A stretch of DNA of 64,000 nt from JAIOZK01 sp964468645. Its GTDB lineage: Bacteria; Bacteroidota; Bacteroidia; Bacteroidales; JAIOZK01. Under the pieces are notes generated by a model. It was not told where the DNA came from, made no database searches, and saw only the letters and a list, made by a program, of their open reading frames with translations. Each line of letters begins with the position of its first letter. Position 1 is the stretch's first letter. Below, piece by piece: positions 1-8,253 of this stretch. The DNA lies in NCBI GenBank assembly GCA_964468645.1, contig CAYXUU010000014.1, forward strand, positions 42,048-106,047, given 5' to 3'. The translations under genes were made by a program, and so were the position numbers.

Positions 1-1
1 T

Positions 2-1210
2 GATAAATATATCAAAAGAGCCCTGAAGATCATCAAAACCGGATTCGGACAGCCTTCGGTTTTCAATACCGATGCCATTATCCAGGAACTTCTGAGACAG
101 GGTAAAACACTTATTGATGCCAGGAATGGTGGTGCCAGCGGATGTGTTGAAACAGGGGCATTCGGTAATGAAAGTTATATACTGACAGGGTATTTTAACA
201 TGCCCAAGGTGCTTGAGATAACTTTGTTCAACGGAACTGATCCACAAACAGGTAAGGAGATGGGATTGAAAACCGGTCTGGTGGAGGAATTTAAATCCAT
301 GGCTGACCTCTTTGCAGCATTCAAAAAACAGCTTAACTATTTCATTGATATCAAGATAAAAGGGAATAATATCATTGAGCAGTTGTGGGCAAAGAACCTG
401 CCAGTACCTTTTTTGTCCTTACTTATTAATGATTGTATCAAGAATGGTAAGGATTATAATACTGGCGGTGCAAGATATAATTCCAGTTATATTCAGGGTG
501 TGGGCATGGGAAGCATCAGCGATGAACTGGCTGCCATAAAATACCATGTTTTTGATAAAAAGACTTTCGGATTTGATACCCTGATCAAAGCATTGAAAAA
601 CAATTTCGCCGATTATGAAGAACTTCGGCAATTACTCATCAAAGACACACCAAAATATGGCAACGATGATGATTATGTTGATGAATTAACCAGGAAGGTC
701 TTTGATGCATATTTCAATGCCATTGATGGCAAGCCCAATACCAAAGGAGGCCATTACAGGATTAACTTACTCCCAACCACAGTACATGTATATTTTGGTA
801 GTGTGATTGGTGCCATGCCTGATGGAAGAAGATCGGGAGAACCATTATCAGAAGGCATTTCACCAGTACAGGGATCAGATATAAAAGGCCCGACAGCGGT
901 GTTGAAATCAGCAGCCAAGATCGATCACCTGAAGACCGGAGGTACACTTTTAAACCAGAAGTTCACGCCACAACTGTTAGATGATGAGAAAGGCATTGAA
1001 TCTGTAAAGAATCTTATCAGGGCCTATTTTAAGATGAACGGGCACCATATCCAGTTTAACGTGGTAACAGCTGATACCCTGAGAAAAGCCCGGAAAGAAC
1101 CTGAAAAGTACCGTGATCTTATTGTGCGTGTTGCAGGATATAGCGATTACTTTATTGATTTAACACCTGCCTTGCAGGATGAGATAATCCGGCGCACCGA
1201 GCATGAATGA
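2..1210 (+). CDS. Glycyl radical enzyme (PFL/dehydratase family), 5' end outside window
   Basis: The frame is open from the left edge, so only the last 402 residues are present. Two diagnostic sites are visible: the thiyl cysteine in G-C-V-E (Cys codon 143-145, Glu codon 149-151) and the C-terminal glycyl-radical loop RVAGYSDYF (Gly codon 1136-1138). In this family the radical on the loop glycine is passed to the cysteine, which attacks the substrate. A single Cys followed by V-E is the arrangement of the eliminase/dehydratase branch (glycerol, diol, choline or hydroxyproline type), whereas pyruvate formate-lyase proper has two adjacent cysteines. The exact substrate cannot be read from this fragment. 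The activating radical-SAM enzyme is not in the window and may lie upstream. An ATG at 200 is internal and is not the start. The gene implies anaerobic metabolism. Confidence 0.9.
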   Translation, partial: DKYIKRALKIIKTGFGQPSVFNTDAIIQELLRQGKTLIDARNGGASGCVETGAFGNESYILTGYFNMPKVLEITLFNGTDPQTGKEMGLKTGLVEEFKSMADLFAAFKKQLNYFIDIKIKGNNIIEQLWAKNLPVPFLSLLINDCIKNGKDYNTGGARYNSSYIQGVGMGSISDELAAIKYHVFDKKTFGFDTLIKALKNNFADYEELRQLLIKDTPKYGNDDDYVDELTRKVFDAYFNAIDGKPNTKGGHYRINLLPTTVHVYFGSVIGAMPDGRRSGEPLSEGISPVQGSDIKGPTAVLKSAAKIDHLKTGGTLLNQKFTPQLLDDEKGIESVKNLIRAYFKMNGHHIQFNVVTADTLRKARKEPEKYRDLIVRVAGYSDYFIDLTPALQDEIIRRTEHE

Positions 1211-1357
1211 TTTATTTAACTGCTAAGCCCGCTAAAATCGCGACAAAGTTTTTGATACGACTTAGGCGGTTGAATGAAATATAAAATCATAATAAATCAT
1301 AACAATCATGATAATCCGCGTTCTAAAAACTTAGCACCCTTAGCGGTTAAAATAAAA

Positions 1358-2539
1358 TCACTTAAAAGCTGGTATTCCCGTAATCTCATGCCCCGTAATC
1401 AACAAATGGATATCATGCGTTCCTTCGTAAGTGATCACCGATTCGAGGTTCATCATATGCCGCATCATCGGGAAATCGTTTGTTATTCCCATGGCGCCGA
1501 GGATCTGTCTGGTTTTTCTAGCGATATCCAGTGCCATCTCAACATTATTTCTTTTAGCCATGGAGATTTGAGCAGGAGTTGCATTGTTATCGTTACGCAA
1601 TACACCCAATCGCCAGGCCAACAACTGTGCCTTTGTGATCTCTGTAAGCGCTTCAGCAAGTTTCTTTTGTTGCAGCTGTGTGGCTCCGATGGGTTTTCCG
1701 AACTGTAACCTTTCAAGTGAGTATCTTAATGCCACATCATAGCAATCGGTGGCAGCGCCGATAGCGCCCCATGCAATTCCGTATCGGGCAGAATTCAGAC
1801 AGCTCAAAGGCCCTCTTAATCCTTTAACTCCCAGCAAAAGACATTCCTTAGGAACCTTAACATTGTCAAAAACAAGTTCACCTGTAACCGAAGCACGAAG
1901 CGACAACTTGCCATGTGTTTCGGGGGTAGTAAAACCTTCAAGCCCCTTTTCAAGTATCAATCCCCGGATTTCATCTTTTTCATCTTTCGCCCAGACTACA
2001 GCAATGTCAGCAATAGTGGAATTGGTGATCCACATCTTTGAACCATTAAGCAGGTAATGATCACCCATATCTTTTATCCTGCTTTTCATGCTTTCTGGAT
2101 CTGATCCGTGGTTGGGCTCTGTGAGCCCGAAACAACCAATAATTTCACCTGAAGCCAGGGCGGGAAGATATTTTCTTTTCTGTACCTGGCTACCGTAATT
2201 AAAGATAGGATACATCACGAGTGAGGATTGTACCGATGCCATGGAACGCACCCCCGAGTCTCCCCTTTCAAGTTCCTGCATTATAAGACCATATGAAATA
2301 TGATCCATTCCTGCGCCACCATATTCCTGCGGGATAAACGGACCCAAAACACCAAGCTCACCGAGTTCCTTAACAATAAAATCAGGGAATTCAGCTTTCT
2401 CGAAATACTTTTCAATCCCGGGTTTTACCCTTCTGTTTACCCAATCCCTTACGGCATCCCTGATAAGCTTATGTTCATCTGTCAGAAGATCATCTACCAT
2501 GAAGTGGTCGGGAGGGTTGTAATTTACATTTGTTGACAT
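1358..2539 (-). CDS. Acyl-CoA dehydrogenase, glutaryl-CoA dehydrogenase type
   Basis: A 393-residue flavoprotein with the full acyl-CoA dehydrogenase fold: an N-terminal helical domain (LTDEHKLIRDAVRDW), a middle beta domain with the FAD-contact segment GCFGLTEPNHGSDP and WITNS, and a C-terminal helical domain. The sequence SVQSSLVMYPI and the C-terminal TYEGTHDIHLLITGHEITG are close to glutaryl-CoA dehydrogenases; the Glu in TYEGT is the expected catalytic base. The family oxidises an acyl-CoA to the enoyl-CoA, with decarboxylation in the glutaryl-CoA case, and passes electrons to ETF. The frame could begin at 2596, but the ATG at 2539 (MSTNVNYNPPDHF) gives the usual family length; the extra 19 residues look like leader sequence. 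It converges on the glycyl radical enzyme gene. Substrate assignment is by family resemblance only. Confidence 0.85.
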   Translation of the reverse strand: MSTNVNYNPPDHFMVDDLLTDEHKLIRDAVRDWVNRRVKPGIEKYFEKAEFPDFIVKELGELGVLGPFIPQEYGGAGMDHISYGLIMQELERGDSGVRSMASVQSSLVMYPIFNYGSQVQKRKYLPALASGEIIGCFGLTEPNHGSDPESMKSRIKDMGDHYLLNGSKMWITNSTIADIAVVWAKDEKDEIRGLILEKGLEGFTTPETHGKLSLRASVTGELVFDNVKVPKECLLLGVKGLRGPLSCLNSARYGIAWGAIGAATDCYDVALRYSLERLQFGKPIGATQLQQKKLAEALTEITKAQLLAWRLGVLRNDNNATPAQISMAKRNNVEMALDIARKTRQILGAMGITNDFPMMRHMMNLESVITYEGTHDIHLLITGHEITGIPAFK

Positions 2540-2749
2540 GGGAGCAAAAATATGACTTTTATATGTACCTGTGGAATGAAGTCGGTTTTTGGTCATTAGT
2601 ATGCAGGAAGGGAGGGAAAACGTCCCTGTATATCTTTACTTCATTGCTTCATTGTTCAATTGTTCCTTTGTTAATTCGATAATCTCTGTGAAACACATTG
2701 TTGTCATTTGATTCAGTCGTCCGTCCACAGTCCTCAATTGTTTTACACA

Positions 2750-2786
2750 GGGATCCGTTCCCATCCTCCGTCAGGGAATTCGTCCC
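2750..2786. repeat. REP-like hairpin, GGGAC family, copy 1
   Basis: A 37-nt unit that begins GGGATCCGTTCCC and ends GGGAATTCGTCCC. The two ends pair as GGGA(c)...TTCCC with GGGAA...GTCCC around an internal loop. It aligns over its full length, with a few mismatches, to 14408-14444, and a longer inverted relative is at 55445-55487. Confidence 0.55.
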
Positions 2787-2920
2787 ACGTCAATAGTCCA
2801 TCGTCATTAGTCAATATCCAGGGCTGGTATCCCTTCCTCCGTCAGGGATTCCATTCCTTTTATTCCTTTTGAATATCGCCTAATCGTGAACCCGGGAAAT
2901 CGTTAAGTCAATTTTCAATC

Positions 2921-2945
2921 AAAAAAGCCCGGTTTCCCGGGCTTA
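2921..2945 (-). terminator. Intrinsic terminator of the sigma-factor operon
   Basis: Read on the minus strand this is AAGCCCGG, a GAAA tetraloop, CCGGGCTT and then a run of T: a strong GC stem followed by a U tract. It lies about 30 bp after the stop of the last gene of the minus-strand operon (2977-3645). Confidence 0.85.
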
Positions 2946-2976
2946 AACAAAATATAACGAGTGTGGGGAAGACCTC

Positions 2977-3645
2977 CTAAAACTTGCCGAATTTGAGAGA
3001 TAGGTTGCCTGAAAAACCATGCATCAGGTTTTTGTCAAAATAGGTTTTAACATTATCTTTCCAGTAATACATGTTCACGTTGGATGTCCACCTGTAGGAT
3101 GCCCCGATTCCTATTCTCAGGAATTTAACAATATTGAATTCTGCTTCAATACCGGGTTCAATCAGGAAGTAAGCATCTGAATCGATAAGTTGATTGTTAT
3201 AATACTCATCATCCCAGTTCCAGTTCCAGTCCTTGTTTGAAGGTTCATAATAACCAATTCCACCTGCCCCGATAATAACCGGGAAAGCTACATGCACAGG
3301 AGCCCATGGTGCAATAATTGGCTCAATTAAAAGTCCACCATAACCCCCGGCGAAACTATTGTTCCAGGTTGAGTTGTTATGGTCGTAATAGATGTCATCG
3401 GTGAATCCGTAACCAGCAACACCAATGGTAAGATGATGATTGATCATCCATCCTCCCTTGATACCAAACAGATAAGTGTTTTTCTTATCAATTTGTGTAT
3501 ATCCAAACATCAGCGCTCCATAGCCCCCATGTGATATCTTCTTACCCTTGTTACCAAATAAGGTCTGGATTTCTCTTTCTTCTTCCTGGGCAGATACTGA
3601 TAAACAAAACACTGCCACCGTTAATAGTAAAGTGATTTTTTTCAT
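2977..3645 (-). CDS. Secreted/outer-membrane beta-barrel-like protein, unknown function
   Basis: A 222-residue protein with a clear signal peptide (MKKITLLLTVAVFCLSVSAQ). The mature part is rich in aromatic residues and glycine in alternating short strands (YGALMFGYTQ, YLFGIKGGWM, LTIGVAGYGF) and ends in SLKFGKF, a terminal aromatic as in outer-membrane barrels. The text resembles small Bacteroidota barrel-like proteins; no specific function is recognised. It is the last gene of the minus-strand run that starts with the sigma factor at 7177, is separated from the upstream gene by 11 bp and is followed by a terminator. Membership in the operon and outer-membrane location are inferred. Confidence 0.75.
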   Translation of the reverse strand: MKKITLLLTVAVFCLSVSAQEEEREIQTLFGNKGKKISHGGYGALMFGYTQIDKKNTYLFGIKGGWMINHHLTIGVAGYGFTDDIYYDHNNSTWNNSFAGGYGGLLIEPIIAPWAPVHVAFPVIIGAGGIGYYEPSNKDWNWNWDDEYYNNQLIDSDAYFLIEPGIEAEFNIVKFLRIGIGASYRWTSNVNMYYWKDNVKTYFDKNLMHGFSGNLSLKFGKF

Positions 3646-3656
3646 TTTATTAGTTT

Positions 3657-4160
3657 TTAGTTTATTGCATATTTCAGTGTTAACGCGAAATCAAAGAACT
3701 GGATGTTGAAAAAGTTTCGGCCAAACAGTTCAATATAGGGTTTATAATCCATACCGATGATCACCGGAACACTGTAAAACCTGTATTCTATCCCAAGCTT
3801 TCCGTCTATCCCAACCACTGGCCCGGTTTCATTGTTATACTCCCATTCTTCAATACCGTTACCATAATCGAAATATCTCCAGTTTTTCCATTTTGTAATT
3901 CCGACATGGGCTCCAACACCATAGTAAATCCAGAGATTGAGCCGGTGTTTGTTTTCAAGGGGTTTTTGTATCTGGTAGATAGCAGTGGCCTGGATGCCTC
4001 TTTTCCTGAAGCTGACCAGCCCTTCAAATCCCTTATATCCATCAGATATTGAGAAGGTAGGGCCCCAGCTCAGGCCTCCCCTGACTCCCACGGTCATTTC
4101 ATCCTGTGAAAGAACTGATGTTGAAATTAGTAAAAAAAGAATAATAAATATCCTTCTCAT
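3657..4160 (-). CDS. Small predicted outer-membrane beta-barrel-like protein
   Basis: A 167-residue protein with signal peptide MRRIFIILFLLISTSVLSQ and a mature part made of alternating strand-like segments (MTVGVRGGLSWGPTF, GIQATAIYQIQ, LNLWIYYGVGAHVG, KLGIEYRFYSVPVIIGMDYKPYIE) ending in ALTLKYAIN. This pattern fits a small porin-like or OmpA-like barrel, with no recognised family. The ATG at 4160 is chosen over a TTG two codons upstream because it begins the signal peptide. It sits 13 bp after the DUF2807 gene and 11 bp before the next barrel-like gene, so the three are probably co-transcribed. Confidence 0.72.
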   Translation of the reverse strand: MRRIFIILFLLISTSVLSQDEMTVGVRGGLSWGPTFSISDGYKGFEGLVSFRKRGIQATAIYQIQKPLENKHRLNLWIYYGVGAHVGITKWKNWRYFDYGNGIEEWEYNNETGPVVGIDGKLGIEYRFYSVPVIIGMDYKPYIELFGRNFFNIQFFDFALTLKYAIN

Positions 4161-4173
4161 AATCAATAACGGC

Positions 4174-4896
4174 TTATGGTTTATGAATCACCTCTCCTGA
4201 TCCGCTGATACTTACATTTAATTGCGGATATCCTTTGTAAAAAACAGATCCGCTTCCTGAAATTACAGCTTGCAGAAAATTAGTAACAAATATCTCAATT
4301 TCTCCCGAACCTGAGATTTTTGAATAACAATCCCTCGTAATCAGGTCAAATGCTTTGATAGAACCGGAACCCGAAATGTTAAAATCCGAATCCGGGCTTG
4401 TCCCTTTAAGATGAATATTACCTGATCCGCTTATTTTTACAGTAATTTCTTCTGCATTTAACTCCGCATAGATATCTCCCGATCCGCTGATATGATAATC
4501 AATAAAGGAGGTGACAAAGGGGTTAACCCACATACTGCCCGATCCACTGATCGATGCTTTGTGTAATTGCGTGGTATAAACAAATACAGTAACCGTTTTT
4601 GTATATTTTACCCAGCAGTTATTCTTTTCTTTAATAACCAGTTCGCCTCCTTTCATAACAGTTTCAATATAAGGTAAAAGGTTGGATTCTGCCTCTACAA
4701 CCACTTCGTTAAAATCAGCAGGGTATATTACCACCTTATATGATCCGCTTAACGCAACGCCGTTGAAATTCCCGGGGACTCTGGTTTCCTCCGTCAGGTT
4801 ACCGTTACCGGTTACCCTGTCTGTTATCTTATCACACGATGTCGCCCCAAGAAAGACAATACCTATGATTACGTTTATTAACAATATCCTTTTCAT
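4174..4896 (-). CDS. DUF2807 (GIN-domain) lipoprotein
   Basis: A 240-residue lipoprotein: the signal ends in LGATSC, a lipobox, so the Cys is expected to be lipidated. The mature part has the DUF2807 head domain, formerly called a putative auto-transporter adhesin domain, recognisable by the start (VPGNFNGVALSGSYKVVI) and the recurring ISGSGS/SGSGEI/ISGSGSV turns of a right-handed beta-helix. Several near-identical SGSG turns occur between residues about 115 and 236. Proteins of this family are cell-surface or periplasmic and their ligand is unknown. In this window it is embedded between an ECF sigma/anti-sigma pair and two barrel-like proteins, suggesting that it belongs to an envelope-response regulon controlled by its own sigma factor; that link is inference from gene order. 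Confidence 0.88.
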   Translation of the reverse strand: MKRILLINVIIGIVFLGATSCDKITDRVTGNGNLTEETRVPGNFNGVALSGSYKVVIYPADFNEVVVEAESNLLPYIETVMKGGELVIKEKNNCWVKYTKTVTVFVYTTQLHKASISGSGSMWVNPFVTSFIDYHISGSGDIYAELNAEEITVKISGSGNIHLKGTSPDSDFNISGSGSIKAFDLITRDCYSKISGSGEIEIFVTNFLQAVISGSGSVFYKGYPQLNVSISGSGEVIHKP

Positions 4897-4967
4897 ATTT
4901 TGAAAATTTTTTGTTCAGTATTAAAGACAATAGAAATTTAAAATGGTCGCTTTTCTACAAATAAAAT

Positions 4968-6083
4968 TTAAAACTGCCTTATGATCACTTTACCTGACCT
5001 GGCATTGATATCTATTCTTGCTGGATTATCAACCTTTTCCCCTACATAACCATAGGTGACAAATGATTCTTTATCCGCATCTTTTGCGGTTTTTTGAACA
5101 TTCTCGAAAGAGGAAGGATAATCAAGTATTGTTTTTTCGTTATGATCTATTTCCAGGTCAAAGGAAACGGAAACCGGAAGATTAATTGTGATATCGGTAT
5201 ATTCGGCTATACAGTTAAACATCTGGAATGCCTCATTGAATGCATCGATTGTGATCTCTCCGTATTTTGAAGAGGATACCATCAGGTTACCCAGGTTTTT
5301 GATATTTAAATAAGAGAAGGAGGCATTTGCATTCATCGAAATAATTGAATTTACATAAATCTTATCCCTTCTAGTATTGATTTCCATTTCACCGATATCC
5401 CCGAGCTGAATGGTGGATGACTTACTTTTTACATGAATGGTATCAGCTTCGTCCAGGGTACAATCGGAATAATCAACGCTCATGGTTCCTTTTTGAATAT
5501 AGTTGATATTGGCAGAACCAAATTCTACTTTGATTTTTGAGTTTCCGAACAGGTCATTAACTTTAATATCCCCATTAGAAAGCTCAACATTAAATTCACC
5601 TGTATGGTTGGTTGTATAAATATTACCAAACTTATTGGTTATTTTCAGGGGATTATTTTCGGGCACATATACCCTGTAATCGATCTGGGCTTTATTGTCG
5701 GAGCTGAATATGGTTTTGGCAACATCTGATATTTCTGTCCAGAATTTACTTCGTGAATCCTTGAACCGTGTATTCACTATAATGTAATATTCTGTAGCTG
5801 CAAATTCAAAATCGATGAATTCATAGATCTTATCCACTTTTACCTGTTTGGTGGCTTTAACAAGAACATCAATTTCAAACCTTACCGAATCCTTTTCCCA
5901 TGTTACAAGGTGTATATTTCCATATTTATTGTTTACCTGTATTTCAGTATTTTCATTGATAGCATAAGATTCGGATAGATGCTTGCTTTTTTCATAAACC
6001 TGTCCCATGATGGTGGAAGTTGATATCACCATCAGTAGCGTAAATAGTTTTGCGATTGTTTTATAATTCAAAAGTTGTTTCAT
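4968..6083 (-). CDS. Secreted DUF4097-like beta-helix protein, unknown function
   Basis: A 371-residue protein with signal peptide (MKQLLNYKTIAKLFTLLMVISTSTIMGQ). The mature part resembles adhesin-like repeats related to DUF4097/DUF2807: NENTEIQVNNKYGNIHLVTW, then KFGNIYTTNHTGEFNVELSNG and DIKVNDLFGNSKIKVEFGSA, consistent with a beta-helix in which each turn contributes a short strand. No enzyme motif is seen. Its start overlaps the end of the anti-sigma-like gene by 23 bp, so translation is probably coupled. Proteins of this kind are often found directly after an ECF sigma/anti-sigma pair in Bacteroidota; a role as a sensed or secreted envelope component is inference. Confidence 0.8.
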   Translation of the reverse strand: MKQLLNYKTIAKLFTLLMVISTSTIMGQVYEKSKHLSESYAINENTEIQVNNKYGNIHLVTWEKDSVRFEIDVLVKATKQVKVDKIYEFIDFEFAATEYYIIVNTRFKDSRSKFWTEISDVAKTIFSSDNKAQIDYRVYVPENNPLKITNKFGNIYTTNHTGEFNVELSNGDIKVNDLFGNSKIKVEFGSANINYIQKGTMSVDYSDCTLDEADTIHVKSKSSTIQLGDIGEMEINTRRDKIYVNSIISMNANASFSYLNIKNLGNLMVSSSKYGEITIDAFNEAFQMFNCIAEYTDITINLPVSVSFDLEIDHNEKTILDYPSSFENVQKTAKDADKESFVTYGYVGEKVDNPARIDINARSGKVIIRQF

Positions 6084-6609
6084 CTTCAGTAGTATTAGCT
6101 TTTTGTAATTGAAAAAGTATTTCTTCGAGTATCGTTAGTTTAGTTCTGTAGTTCTGTATCATGGCTTCGATGATTTCTGCATTGGATATATTTTCATTAA
6201 GGTCGTTTCTTAACTGAATAAAAATGCTGTCAAGTTCTTTCATCTCAAGTTGGATATCCGCTCTGAGATCCTGGTTTGTTCCTGTGAGAAAATATACCTG
6301 TTGTTCAATAGGCTTAATCTGTGCCGAATAAAAGGCTTCTGCATCAATTAAATCCTGATATTCTTCAGAATTTTTCATATTGTCACTGTATAATTCTTCA
6401 TTATTGTTGTTATTCATAAAATGGAAGAAGAAATAAGAGGCGATGAATATGGCGATAGCGGCTGCAACCTTCCAGCCTGTATTTATCCAGTTTATTCTTT
6501 TAATTTCAGGATCCCTGGTCCTGACGCCTTTCCACAACCCGGGATCCGGTTCGAGGTCATCGAATGCTTCCCTGTTGTTTACAATAAAATCTTCTAATTT
6601 ATCTTTCAT
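6061..6609 (-). CDS. Membrane-anchored anti-sigma-factor-like protein
   Basis: A 182-residue protein with a short acidic N-terminal cytoplasmic part (MKDKLEDFIVNNREAFDDLEPDPGLW), one membrane segment (VAAAIAIFIASYFFFHF, about residues 48-65) and a charged, helical outer region likely to be coiled coil. This layout and the position immediately behind an ECF sigma factor (11-bp overlap) are those of Bacteroidota anti-sigma factors, which hold the sigma factor until an envelope signal. No zinc-binding HxxxCxxC motif is present, so it is not a ZAS-type anti-sigma. The function is inferred from architecture and context. Confidence 0.75.
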   Translation of the reverse strand: MKDKLEDFIVNNREAFDDLEPDPGLWKGVRTRDPEIKRINWINTGWKVAAAIAIFIASYFFFHFMNNNNNEELYSDNMKNSEEYQDLIDAEAFYSAQIKPIEQQVYFLTGTNQDLRADIQLEMKELDSIFIQLRNDLNENISNAEIIEAMIQNYRTKLTILEEILFQLQKANTTEDETTFEL

Positions 6610-7177
6610 AATCCATCGTATTTAGTACTTCCCTTACCCTTCTTTTCGCTCTCATGTATTGTGACTTCGAATTTGAGACACTGATATTTAATATTTCGGA
6701 GATTTCCTGATGATCATAACCTTCCAGCAGATAGAGAGAGAATATCATTCGGGCGCCATTGGGTAATTTCCCCATTGCATTTTTAACATCATTCACATTC
6801 AAACGTGACCCATCATCTTCCGGTTCATCATCATGTTTATCTTCAAAATGGATCATATCGTCAAAGAACTTTAGATCGGCCTTTCTCCGGTTTATTTCAT
6901 TTAAACATTTGTTAACAACGATACGCTTTAACCAGCTTCCAAAACTTGATTCATGCCTGAAAGTGTGGAGATTCAAAAAAGCATCAGTAAATGATTCCTG
7001 AAGCATGTCTTCTGCTTCTTCCCTGTTATGCATCATCCTGTAACTAACGTTAAGCATGGCTTTTGCATAAAGCTGATACAGTTTATACTGCGCGCCCGGA
7101 TTCCCCTTTTTACTTTTCTCGATCAGGTCTTTATGAATTTCCACCCCACCAGCGTTATGTTTGCTTATTGTTTTCAA
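6599..7177 (-). CDS. RNA polymerase ECF-type sigma factor
   Basis: A 192-residue sigma-70-family factor of the extracytoplasmic-function class. Region 2 is at about residues 30-100 (YKLYQLYAKAMLNVSYRMMHNREEAEDMLQ, then FTDAFLNLHTFR and FGSWLKRIVVNKCLNEINRRK), and region 4 at about 130-188 (LPNGARMIFSLYLLEGYDHQ, EISEILNISVSNSKSQYMRAKRR), with the helix-turn-helix that reads the -35 element. The frame begins at a TTG (7175-7177); no ATG precedes region 2, so the exact start is uncertain. It heads a minus-strand run through 2977 with overlapping or nearly abutting genes. A terminator closes that run, supporting a single autoregulated operon. Confidence 0.93.
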   Translation of the reverse strand: MKTISKHNAGGVEIHKDLIEKSKKGNPGAQYKLYQLYAKAMLNVSYRMMHNREEAEDMLQESFTDAFLNLHTFRHESSFGSWLKRIVVNKCLNEINRRKADLKFFDDMIHFEDKHDDEPEDDGSRLNVNDVKNAMGKLPNGARMIFSLYLLEGYDHQEISEILNISVSNSKSQYMRAKRRVREVLNTMDYER

Positions 7178-7385
7178 AATTTAGAGTCAAAAAAAAATCA
7201 GAATGGTTGCAAGAGATTATTAAAAAGTCAGATTTATTAAAGTCTTACTAAAGGTAAAAGATTTTTAATTAACGCTTGTATTGTGATAATAGCATGGGTT
7301 TTAAAAATCTTTCTAAGGAAAGCCTTTACAGAAGATGAAAATGATTTTAATTATTTAATAAAGCAAGCGGGGGAAGAACTTGTTT

Positions 7386-8138
7386 TTAGTCTTCAATACT
7401 GTTCAGGTAATCGACGATCAAAGCAAGGTCGCTGACGTTTTTACATTTTAGATTATTATCATCAATAAAGGCAGCTATCTTGGTATCTTTTTCATCAAAT
7501 TCTTTGACAAACTTTTTCCGGTTAAATACAACCTGTTTAGCCGGTTTGTTTCCCTTTTTAATGTAATAAAAGAATTGTGTAATGTAAACATCTTCATCCG
7601 GATTGTTAGTTTCCCGATCAACGTAATGATGAGTTATTTCCCTTTTTAAAAGAAGTTTGCATTTTCCGTCAGTCAGGATTTCAAAATAAGCATTTTCCAT
7701 CCCTCTCCCTTTCTCTTTGAAAGAGGTATATATGAATTCCCTTTCATCGATGATCAATGACCTGATTTCTTCTGGTTTACCAAATGCCAGGGTATCTCCA
7801 TCACGAAGAAACTGCATTTTCTGATTTCGCATATCATAACGGTATTTCCAGTCATTGATGACATTGCCGTCTGTTAGGGTTAATATTCCCTCCACAAATG
7901 CTGGAAATAAATACATACTACCTTCCATTCCGTAATCGCTTTCAAGGTTAAGAAAAGCTGATGAGGTAGCGCCCTGATCACCGGAACTGGTATGTGAAAT
8001 AGGGGCAATTGAAGTACTCCTTGTAGATAACATTTCTGTTTTACTCAGTCCCTGATTTAGTTCTGTCTGTGAAAATGATGTCTGGCCAATTATTAATAAG
8101 CAGGCAAGACAAACTGTAAAAATTACTGAAGTTTTCAT
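7386..8138 (-). CDS. Secreted protein of unknown function
   Basis: A 250-residue protein with signal peptide MKTSVIFTVCLACLLIIGQTSFSQ. The mature part contains repeated strand-like segments (GSMYLFPAFVEGILTLTDGN, YRYDMRNQKMQFLRDGDTLA, EFIYTSFKEKGRG) and a charged C-terminal helix (KKFVKEFDEKDTKIAAFIDDN). The arrangement resembles secreted Bacteroidota proteins of unknown function in which a YDMRNQKMQF-like strand describes a stored-value or barrel surface. No catalytic motif or T9SS domain is visible. It stands alone between the sigma operon and the divergent glycosidase-like gene. Confidence 0.7.
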   Translation of the reverse strand: MKTSVIFTVCLACLLIIGQTSFSQTELNQGLSKTEMLSTRSTSIAPISHTSSGDQGATSSAFLNLESDYGMEGSMYLFPAFVEGILTLTDGNVINDWKYRYDMRNQKMQFLRDGDTLAFGKPEEIRSLIIDEREFIYTSFKEKGRGMENAYFEILTDGKCKLLLKREITHHYVDRETNNPDEDVYITQFFYYIKKGNKPAKQVVFNRKKFVKEFDEKDTKIAAFIDDNNLKCKNVSDLALIVDYLNSIED

Positions 8139-8218
8139 GATAACTTATGGTTTTTAGTTAGACTTGTTACTTTTTGGCAAGCGGAGCGGTAAAATCTAAT
8201 TATTTCATAAGTTCATAT

Positions 8219-8226
8219 TACTTTTG
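8219..8226 (+). promoter_or_regulatory. Bacteroidota -7 promoter motif
   Basis: TACTTTTG matches the TAnnTTTG -7 consensus of Bacteroidota primary sigma, 27 bp before the ATG of the glycosidase-like gene at 8254. No convincing -33 TTG is seen at the expected distance, so this is a motif call only. Confidence 0.45.
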
Positions 8227-8253
8227 ACGTAATTTAACTTATTTTATTGTGTC

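Larger units (their letters stand above)
2540..2976. other. Intergenic stretch with REP-like hairpins and simple repeats
   Basis: No credible gene is seen. The stretch contains several variants of a CGTCAGGGAATTCGTCC motif (around 2614, 2750-2786 and 2830-2855), runs such as ATTGTTCAATTGTTC, and an intrinsic terminator near its right end. Confidence 0.6.
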
